10,149 nt of DNA. Source: JAWWPY01 sp036394075 (lineage in GTDB: Bacteria > Actinomycetota > Actinomycetes > Streptosporangiales > Streptosporangiaceae). The position numbers and the translations under genes are program-made. Position 1 is the stretch's first letter; each line of letters begins with the position of its first letter. The stretch is from positions 1 to 10,149 of the forward strand of contig DASWFT010000335.1 in assembly GCA_036394075.1 (NCBI GenBank), written 5' to 3'. Below the pieces are notes generated by a model. The model had not been told where the DNA came from. It saw only the letters and a program-made list of their open reading frames with translations, and did not search any database. Shown piece by piece: positions 5,397-10,149 of this stretch.

Positions 5397-6692
5397 GTGC
5401 CTGATGGGCCGGTCGCCGACGTCATCAGCCGGGGACGTGATCCCGATGGCGGCAGGTCGGTGCCCTGGCGGTGGTTCGCCGGCGTGACCGTTGCGGTGCT
5501 CATCGCCGGCGTTGTCGCGGGCCACCTGATCCAGGGGGGTTCCAGCCGCCCGCCGCACCATAAGGCGCAGGGATCCGTGTCGTCCGCGGCTCTGGCCGCG
5601 CCGTCGATGCTTCACGGGACGCCCTGGCGGCCGGGGGTCGCGCCCAGCACCTTCCTGTTCCTCGGCGGCGGCGGACTGCGGCTGCTGCATCTCGAAGATC
5701 CGGCGCGGGCATCCCTGACCGGCGTATCGCCAGGTGCGGAGCGGGCAGGCAATCCGCTCGGCCCTGGCGCGGCGGTGCAACAGATCACCTCGGCGGCGGG
5801 CGGCGTCGTCGCGCTTATTTCCAGCCACGGACCAGCAGGTCTCCGGGATATCGGAGATGTCCTGTTCATCCCGGTCGGCGCCGCAGGCGCCGGCGCCGCG
5901 CGCATCATCGCCAGGGCGAACTACATTGCTCTGGCGCCGGATCATCGCAGCATCTGGGTCGAGCAGGCGGGCCCGCCCTGGGGCAACGGGCCCACCGGCA
6001 GCCCAGCCTGGCTGGTCGACGAGGCCGGCCACCGCCTGTCCGGTCCCCGCAGCCTGCACAGCCGGGTACTCGTGGCCGCGACAGTCCGCGGCCTGCTCGT
6101 TCAGGGTCCCTTCGCGAAGGTAACGCTCATCAATCCAGTGACCGGCCGCACCGAACCGGCCGGCATCCCGGAGAACGCGATCATCGCCGGGGCCGACGCG
6201 GACCATGTGGCCTGGCAGGCCGCGTCCTGTACGCTCCGCTGCCCACTGCACGTCACCGATGTGCGGGGCGGTCCGGGCACGCAGATCACCTTGCCGCCGC
6301 ATACCGCCCTCGATTCCGCCGATACGGCGGACTTCGATCCGGCCGGCCAGCGCTTCGCCCTGGCCCTGGACACCATCGATCATCAGGGCGCGGCCACCGG
6401 CACATACGTCTACGTCGCGGACATCAGCGCCCGCACGCTGATCCGGGTTCCGGGCGGGCCGATACCGCTCGCCGGGCTTCCCGCCGTGCCCGGAGCCTTC
6501 CCGGCCGGCTCCAGCGACGTCGTCTCCGCCCGCTGGGCCGCCGATGGCTCGGGACTGTGGCTCGTGGCCACCGATGGGCTTTTTCTCCAGGTGGCCTACT
6601 GGACGGGCACCGGCCCGCTCCATGTGCTCCGGCCGCAGGCCGGGCTGGCGTACAAATTCGACGTCCCGGGGACCCGCGCACCTGGTCAGTGA
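5397..6692 (+). CDS. Membrane-anchored, probable beta-propeller protein of unknown function
   Basis: A 431-residue protein from a GTG start. A short cytoplasmic stretch ends in RSVPWRW, then a single hydrophobic helix at about residues 27-45 (FAGVTVAVLIAGVVAGHLI), then a Ser/Pro-rich linker. The rest is an extracytoplasmic domain rich in short beta strands and repeated turns: FLFLGGGGLRLLHLED, YIALAPDHRSIWVEQ, ADFDPAGQRFALALDT, ARWAADGSGLWLVATDGLFL. The recurring x-D-x-x-G-x-x-hydrophobic-x-L/V pattern is what TolB-like or WD40-like propellers show. Two Cys (278 and 282, C-TLR-C) could form a small disulfide. No enzymatic motif is seen. No family is recognised by name; similar anchored propeller proteins in actinomycetes are often sensor or scaffold-like, which is inference only. 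It is alone on its strand, facing the YjbR gene. Confidence 0.85.
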   Translation: MPDGPVADVISRGRDPDGGRSVPWRWFAGVTVAVLIAGVVAGHLIQGGSSRPPHHKAQGSVSSAALAAPSMLHGTPWRPGVAPSTFLFLGGGGLRLLHLEDPARASLTGVSPGAERAGNPLGPGAAVQQITSAAGGVVALISSHGPAGLRDIGDVLFIPVGAAGAGAARIIARANYIALAPDHRSIWVEQAGPPWGNGPTGSPAWLVDEAGHRLSGPRSLHSRVLVAATVRGLLVQGPFAKVTLINPVTGRTEPAGIPENAIIAGADADHVAWQAASCTLRCPLHVTDVRGGPGTQITLPPHTALDSADTADFDPAGQRFALALDTIDHQGAATGTYVYVADISARTLIRVPGGPIPLAGLPAVPGAFPAGSSDVVSARWAADGSGLWLVATDGLFLQVAYWTGTGPLHVLRPQAGLAYKFDVPGTRAPGQ

Positions 6693-6745
6693 CGGTGGTG
6701 GCGGCACCGACCGCGATGCGGACCGTTATGGGGGAGGGATAACGT

Positions 6746-7132
6746 TTAGCGTTTGAGGTATTGGTCCGCGAGGTTCGGCGGCGCGCATGCCAACCAGCCG
6801 TCGGTAATCGCGTCCCGCAGCGCCTTCACGGAAACTCGCTGCAACTGTATGAGTACGGCGGAATATCCGTCGAAGTGGGGAATCGTAAAGAAAATTTCCG
6901 GATGCGCGGCGAGCACAGCCTCTTTCTCGCCGAGATCCTCGACGCGAACAGCCAGGATAGGTCCATCTGGCGGGGTCTCGTCGCCGAACCGCTTGAGATC
7001 CGCCTTGCTGAACGGCCGTTCCCACGCGAATGACTTACGAGCGACGAACCACGTTCGGTTGCCGTGACGTTCATCTTCTGTAACCTCGGGCAGTTCCGAG
7101 GCCATCAGGGCCGCGTCGTCGATAGTCGCCAC
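6746..7132 (-). CDS. MmcQ/YjbR family DNA-binding-type protein
   Basis: A 128-residue protein with the CyaY-like fold of the MmcQ/YjbR (DUF419) family. Seen here: the N-terminal helix MASELPEVTEDERHGNRTWF (residues 10-29), the strand FVARKSFAWERPFSK, ILAVRVEDLGEKEAVLAAHP in the middle, and the signature FTIPHFDGYSAVLIQLQRVS followed by LRDAITDGWLACAPPNLA. The family is often annotated as DNA-binding but its cellular role is poorly known. The GTG start at 7132 has no Shine-Dalgarno; TACGGT lies exactly six bases upstream, suggesting a leaderless mRNA. GC content is visibly lower (AAAGAAAATTTCC inside the gene) than in the propeller gene next to it, which may point to separate acquisition. Confidence 0.9.
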   Translation of the reverse strand: MATIDDAALMASELPEVTEDERHGNRTWFVARKSFAWERPFSKADLKRFGDETPPDGPILAVRVEDLGEKEAVLAAHPEIFFTIPHFDGYSAVLIQLQRVSVKALRDAITDGWLACAPPNLADQYLKR

Positions 7133-7138
7133 ACTCGT

Positions 7139-7144
7139 ACCGTA
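7139..7144 (-). promoter_or_regulatory. Putative -10 box for a leaderless YjbR transcript
   Basis: TACGGT on the minus strand, fitting TAnnnT, with six bases (ACGAGT) before GTG 7132. No convincing -35 at normal spacing. Confidence 0.4.
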
Positions 7145-7179
7145 CTGCTTTCAGTTGGGTCGAAGGGAAGCCCGCTCGT

Positions 7180-7500
7180 GGCCGCGGCGTCACGTGGGTG
7201 ACCGTGTCGAACATGCCGCTCGCCCAGATCGAGGCGTACAAGGCGCGGATGGGCTGGACGGTGCCGTTCGTGTCGTCGCGCGGCACGTCATTCGCGGACG
7301 ACTGCGGCGCCGGTCGCGGCTTCATGCTGAGCGTGTTCCTGCGCGACGGCGAGGACGTCTACCGGACGTACAACACCACCTCCCGTGGCGTGGACCGGCT
7401 CGTCTTCGCCAACAGCATCCTCGACCTGACCCCGTACGGCCGGCAGGAGGACTGGGAGGACTCCCCGCCCGGCTGGCCACAGCGCCCCACGTACGGATAG
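7180..7500 (+). pseudogene. DUF899 (thioredoxin-like) protein remnant, N-terminal half missing
   Basis: Translation from about 7183 gives RGVTWVTVSNMPLAQIEAYK, then ARMGWTVPFVSS, SFADDCGAGRGFMLSVFLRD and LDLTPYGRQEDWEDSPPGWP, which is the C-terminal part of DUF899 proteins. Those are normally well over 200 residues; about 100 remain. The family-like match runs upstream of the first usable start (GTG 7198) to about 7183, and then ends, so the front half has been lost. At the other end the frame stops at TAG 7498-7500 after PTYG. The next codon is TGG, and family members continue there with Trp-rich sequence before the end, so TAG may replace a TGG. There is no ribosome-binding site. Function was probably thioredoxin-fold related; now likely inactive. 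Confidence 0.75.
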
Positions 7501-7558
7501 TGGCGGTCGGCGGCGGCCTGCCATGTCACGCCACGGCGACGTGGTGCAGGCTTGCGTC

Positions 7559-8068
7559 GTGAGCATTCCGTTCCCTGAACCCACCACGCCCGTCTCGTCG
7601 CGCGCCCAGGTCTTCCTCGGCTACCTCGACTATTTCCGCTCCCAGCTGGTGAGCAAGCTTGAGGGCATGCCCAGCAGCGAGGTACGCGGCAGTCGGCTGC
7701 CCTCAGGCTGGGAACCGATCGAGTTGCTCGAACATCTCACCTACGTCGAGATGCGCTGGCTGGAGTGGGGTTTCGAAGGCCGCGATGTCCCTGACCCGTG
7801 GGGCGATAGGCGGGACGGCCGCTGGTACGTCGCGCCGGACGAGAGCCTCACCGGGCTGATAGCGGCGCTGTCGGAGCAGGCCGCCCGCACCAGGGCCATT
7901 GTGGAGTCCCACGATCTGGCTGACATCGGCCAGCCTGGGGAGCGGTGGGAGGGCGCCGATCCTCCGGCGCTGGAGCGGATCTTGTTCCACCTGCTCCAGG
8001 AGTATGCGCGCCACGTCGGTCATCTCGACATCGTCAGCGAACTCGCCGGCGGCCCGACCGGAGAGTGA
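7559..8068 (+). CDS. DinB-like / DUF664 family protein
   Basis: A 169-residue four-helix-bundle protein. Seen here: helix 1 RAQVFLGYLDYFRSQLVSKL (residues 15-34), the segment SGWEPIELLEHLTYVEMRWL with His59, a variable loop with GRWYVAPDESL, and the last helix ILFHLLQEYARHVGHLDIVS with His152 and His155. The EYARHxGHxD pattern is typical of DUF664. These histidines are candidate metal ligands, as in the DinB/mycothiol- or bacillithiol-transferase superfamily, where thiol transfer to toxic compounds is a known role for some members. The GTG at 7559 is chosen because the domain begins soon after; an ATG at 7523 would add 12 residues without a ribosome-binding site. CAGGCT six bases before the GTG could be a weak -10 box of a leaderless gene. 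Confidence 0.88.
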   Translation: MSIPFPEPTTPVSSRAQVFLGYLDYFRSQLVSKLEGMPSSEVRGSRLPSGWEPIELLEHLTYVEMRWLEWGFEGRDVPDPWGDRRDGRWYVAPDESLTGLIAALSEQAARTRAIVESHDLADIGQPGERWEGADPPALERILFHLLQEYARHVGHLDIVSELAGGPTGE

Positions 8069-8107
8069 TGGCGAGCCATAGGACCCAAGGACATCCCTCC
8101 AATCCTT

Positions 8108-8122
8108 CCCGGCTGAGCCGGG
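8108..8122 (+). terminator. Short GC-rich hairpin after the DinB gene
   Basis: CCCGGC-TGA-GCCGGG, a perfect six-base stem with a three-base loop, 40 bases past the DinB stop codon and before the methyltransferase gene. No U-tract follows. Position fits a terminator but the stem is short. Confidence 0.3.
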
Positions 8123-8231
8123 GGCTATGACGAAGCGCCTCGCGGCTCGGTCCCCACATCCCGCAGGAGCTGCGGCTTCTCGGGCAGCTTGCGGCTTTCT
8201 TTGAGGATCTGGCTGGCCGGCGCGCGCGACG

Positions 8232-8237
8232 TAGGCT
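8232..8237 (+). promoter_or_regulatory. Putative -10 box for a leaderless methyltransferase transcript
   Basis: TAGGCT, fitting TAnnnT, eight bases before GTG 8246, with no Shine-Dalgarno between them. Confidence 0.35.
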
Positions 8238-8245
8238 GTGGGCCT

Positions 8246-8938
8246 GTGACACCCGATGAACGATGGCTCGCCGCGGTGTGGCCTTTCGTCCGCGCCCAGC
8301 TGCCGGCTCCGCCGGCCAGGGTGGTGGAGATCGGGTGCGGACCGCTGGGCGGCTTCGTCCCGCTGCTCCACGCTGGCGGGTACAGCGCTACTGGCATCGA
8401 TCCTGAAGCACCGGAGAGGCCCGGCTACTGCCAGATCGAGTTCGAGCGCTATGACATGCCGGAGCCTGCCGACGCGCTCGTGGCGTGCACCTCCCTGCAC
8501 CACGTCGCCGACCTCGGCCAGGTGCTGGACCTGGCGGGCGCGGCACTGGTACCCGGAGGTGTCCTGGTGGTCGTGGAATGGGCCCGGGAACGGTTCGACG
8601 AGCCAACCGCCCGCTGGTGCTTCGGCCGGCTTCCCCAGCAGAACGAGGAGTCCGGCTGGCTGCACGATCGCCGTGCCGGGTGGCAAGCCTCCGGCCAGGC
8701 CTGGGACGCCTACTGCCGGTCCTGGGCGGACGGCGAAGGCCTGCATTCAGGCCAGGACATCCTGCGCGAGCTGCGGGCCCGGTTCGAGACCGGGCAACTC
8801 GAATACGGACCCTATTTCTTCCCCGACCTCGCCGGAACCAGCGAAGCCGACGAGCGCGCGGCGATCGACGCCGGGCAGATCCAAGCCAACCGCATTCAGT
8901 ACCGCGGCAGGCAGCGAGAAAGCCGCCCCACGGCCTGA
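8246..8938 (+). CDS. Class I SAM-dependent methyltransferase
   Basis: A 230-residue protein with a Rossmann-like methyltransferase fold. Motif I is VVEIGCGPLGGFVPLL at residues 26-41, followed by the acidic residue that binds the SAM ribose in TGIDPEAPE (Asp52). Motifs II-III follow as ADALVACTSLHHVADLGQVL and AALVPGGVLVVVEWARERF. The last third (GWLHDRRAGWQASGQAWDAY to the end) is family-variable and probably forms the substrate side. The family resembles methyltransferase type 11 proteins; the acceptor is unknown. The frame is open to 8189, but the GTG at 8246 is chosen because upstream residues do not match the family and a TAGGCT box lies just before it. The small orphan gene follows after 116 bases. 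Confidence 0.9.
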   Translation: MTPDERWLAAVWPFVRAQLPAPPARVVEIGCGPLGGFVPLLHAGGYSATGIDPEAPERPGYCQIEFERYDMPEPADALVACTSLHHVADLGQVLDLAGAALVPGGVLVVVEWARERFDEPTARWCFGRLPQQNEESGWLHDRRAGWQASGQAWDAYCRSWADGEGLHSGQDILRELRARFETGQLEYGPYFFPDLAGTSEADERAAIDAGQIQANRIQYRGRQRESRPTA

Positions 8939-9054
8939 CGTCGGCTCATGCTTGCCGCTCCGCGGCCGGTTCGGTGCGCCGGCGGCTGTCAGCCAAAGTT
9001 GGCGCTGTCGGCGTCCGCTATCGTGGCGGAACCAGCGCTTCCGGGAGTTGGCCG

Positions 9055-9312
9055 ATGCTTGACGACCTTTCGTACGACGACAGCGAGCCGCCGACGATCG
9101 GCCTCGTGCCAGCGGGCGTCTCCTGGGACGAGGTGCGGGATCACATCAAGATCGCCCACAGTCCGCTGCTGGTCGGCCCGGACCCCAGCGGCCAGTTCGT
9201 GGGAGCCTACTGGGCCGGCACGGAACTGGTGGTTGCCAACGATCTTGGATCCGACCAGGAGCAGGCCCTCCTCGAATTCCGGGACTTCTTGCACGAGCGC
9301 GGTGAGGTCTAG
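9055..9312 (+). CDS. Hypothetical small acidic protein
   Basis: An 85-residue soluble protein beginning MLDDLSYDDSEPPTIGLVPA and containing VSWDEVRDHIKIAHSPLLVG, then FVGAYWAGTELVVANDLGSD and a final helix EQALLEFRDFLHERGEV. It is strongly acidic, has a mixed alpha/beta look, and no membrane segment or known motif. The start is supported by GGGAG seven bases before ATG 9055; the frame is open far upstream but that part overlaps the methyltransferase in another frame. I do not recognise the family. It lies 116 bases after the methyltransferase, on the same strand, and its stop faces the membrane-protein gene 21 bases away. Confidence 0.7.
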   Translation: MLDDLSYDDSEPPTIGLVPAGVSWDEVRDHIKIAHSPLLVGPDPSGQFVGAYWAGTELVVANDLGSDQEQALLEFRDFLHERGEV

Positions 9313-9333
9313 CCGCCCGGGGGCCGCGCCGGT

Positions 9334-9834
9334 CTAGGACAGGCTGGAGATGAACTCGCCGACCTCGGTGTCCTCTTGCTGAGCGTCGTAGTCACGAGCC
9401 CGCCACCTGGATGGCACGAACGCCGGGATGATCATCGCCAGCCCGGCCGCCCCGAGGATCCCGCCGAAGAGCATGGCCTCGAAGCCCGCTCCGTAGGCGT
9501 GTGACCTCAGTGGGATCAGATCGGCCGCGTGCCGGACGCTGACCACGTACAGCGCCGTCCAGCCGAGCAGGAGCAGTCCGGGCAGGCCGGCGGCGAGCGG
9601 TGAAATCCGGGGCGCGGCGATCAGGATCCCGGCCAGCATGCCAGTGCCCGCTACAGCGATGAGCGCGGCAAGCACGCTGTGATCGGAGATCAGGGAGCCG
9701 CCGCCAGCCGGCAACCGGGACAGCTGGGCGGCCGGGGAAGACAGCCGCAGCAGCCGCATGTATCCCCAGCCCCCAGCGAAGAACAGCACCCCGGCCATGA
9801 CAATGGCCAGGACGATCCCGATCAGATGTCGCAT
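9334..9834 (-). CDS. Integral membrane protein, probably four helices, function unknown
   Basis: A 166-residue hydrophobic protein with probable helices at about residues 3-22 (HLIGIVLAIVMAGVLFFAGG), 52-73 (VLAALIAVAGTGMLAGILIA), 80-98 (LAAGLPGLLLLGWTALYVV) and 118-138 (AMLFGGILGAAGLAMIIPAF), ending in a charged cytoplasmic tail with acidic DYDAQQEDTEVGEF. Similar small membrane proteins are common in Streptomyces-type genomes and lack an assigned function. The ATG at 9834 is chosen over a start 14 codons upstream because GAAGGG lies six to seven bases before it and the first helix then begins at once. Confidence 0.8.
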   Translation of the reverse strand: MRHLIGIVLAIVMAGVLFFAGGWGYMRLLRLSSPAAQLSRLPAGGGSLISDHSVLAALIAVAGTGMLAGILIAAPRISPLAAGLPGLLLLGWTALYVVSVRHAADLIPLRSHAYGAGFEAMLFGGILGAAGLAMIIPAFVPSRWRARDYDAQQEDTEVGEFISSLS

Positions 9835-9841
9835 GTCGTCA

Positions 9842-9847
9842 CCCTTC
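9842..9847 (-). promoter_or_regulatory. Shine-Dalgarno site deciding the membrane-protein start
   Basis: GAAGGG on the minus strand, seven bases before ATG 9834. The longer open frame (start near 9876) would place this site inside the coding sequence. Confidence 0.6.
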
Positions 9848-9890
9848 GCCAGCCGCTCCGACAGTAAAACCGACACCCTCCGCCGCAGCG

Positions 9891-10149
9891 TTACATGAGT
9901 CCCTTATTCAGCATGGCGAAGCTGACGGACGCGCCGCCGATGGCCGAGACAACGGCGAACCCGGCCAGGCCGGCCAGGAAGGTGGTCTTGCGGCCGAGCA
10001 GGTCGGTTAGCCTGCCGCCGAGCAGCAGCAGGCTGCCGAACGTCAGGGTGTAGGCGGTGACCACCCACTGCCGGTCCACCGTGGTGAAGCGCAGCGCATG
10101 CTGCGCGGACGGCAGCGCGATATTCATCACCGTGACGTCCAAGACAATC
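9891..10149 (-). pseudogene. MFS drug transporter (DHA2-type), N-terminal stub truncated after about two helices
   Basis: The gene enters from the right edge, so its start is outside the window. Visible sequence begins VLDVTVMNIALPSAQHALRF, followed by RQWVVTAYTLTFGSLLLLGG and the MFS motif A GRLTDLLGRK, then the next helix GLAGFAVVSAIGGASVSFAM. This is the normal start of a DHA2 (EmrB/QacA-like, 14-helix) exporter. After FAML it abruptly becomes NKGLM and stops at 9891; the remaining 11-12 helices are not found in the neighbouring bases, which belong to another gene. The last few codons (AATAAGGGACTCATG) are AT-rich compared with the gene, suggesting a deletion or insertion junction. An intact transporter is excluded by sequence. 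Confidence 0.8.

Noticed and set aside
5202..6707. A 501-codon open frame on the minus strand, antisense to the propeller gene
   Set aside because: Its translation is a monotonous Arg/Gly/Ala/Asp mixture with no motif, and the plus strand has a protein with a membrane helix and repeated strands. Long antisense frames are normal in high-GC coding DNA.
6693..6745. Short inverted repeat CGGTG/CACCG between the convergent propeller and YjbR genes as a terminator
   Set aside because: Five-base stem with a seven-base loop is close to chance in this composition.
8127..8259. Start-like ATG at 8127 and a nearby frame reading QELRLLGQLAAFFEDLAGRR before the methyltransferase
   Set aside because: The two parts are in different frames, the protein-like one has no start codon and runs into the methyltransferase start. 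It may be a remnant but is too weak to call.
7703..8746. A 347-codon minus-strand frame over DinB and methyltransferase genes
   Set aside because: Shadow frame; both plus-strand genes have clear family motifs.

Overview
The window looks like an accessory stretch of a high-GC actinobacterial chromosome. The signs are strong G/C at third codon positions in the TSUP, beta-propeller and methyltransferase genes, several GTG starts, several apparently leaderless genes with a TAnnnT -10 box six to eight bases before the start codon, and protein families typical of soil actinomycetes (EthD, VOC, SDR, DinB/DUF664, DUF899, MmcQ/YjbR, RibD-C-like reductase). I cannot name a genus from sequence alone. 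No rRNA, tRNA, CRISPR array, intact insertion sequence, phage gene or biosynthetic cluster is visible.

Layout. 1-321: the 3' end of a small membrane-protein gene, then a possible gene remnant. 339-1253 (minus): a P-loop kinase-like ATPase followed by an EthD-domain protein, probably one transcript. 1412-2677 (minus): a VOC/glyoxalase protein followed by an SDR oxidoreductase whose reading frame is broken by one missing base. 2678-3057: intergenic, with a perfect 15-bp hairpin. 3058-5097 (minus): a RibD-C/DHFR-like reductase, a GNAT acetyltransferase and a TSUP membrane exporter. 5098-5396: a divergent intergenic region with a short degenerate tandem repeat. 5397-6692 (plus): a membrane-anchored, probably beta-propeller protein. 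6746-7132 (minus): an MmcQ/YjbR protein. 7180-9312 (plus): a decayed DUF899 fragment, a DinB-fold protein, a SAM methyltransferase and a small orphan protein. 9334-9834 (minus): a four-helix membrane protein. 9891-10149 (minus): the N-terminal stub of a DHA2-type MFS drug transporter.

How the genes work together. There is no clear single pathway. The region reads as a patchwork of stand-alone enzymes and small stress or detoxification-type proteins, with frequent changes of strand, patches of lower GC (EthD, reductase and YjbR genes compared with TSUP and propeller) and at least three damaged genes (SDR frameshift, DUF899 remnant, MFS stub). That fits a plastic chromosome-arm or island region rather than a defined system. 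I did not find a convincing new multi-gene system. The most useful observations are the broken genes, the hairpin, the tandem repeat and the repeated leaderless-start architecture.
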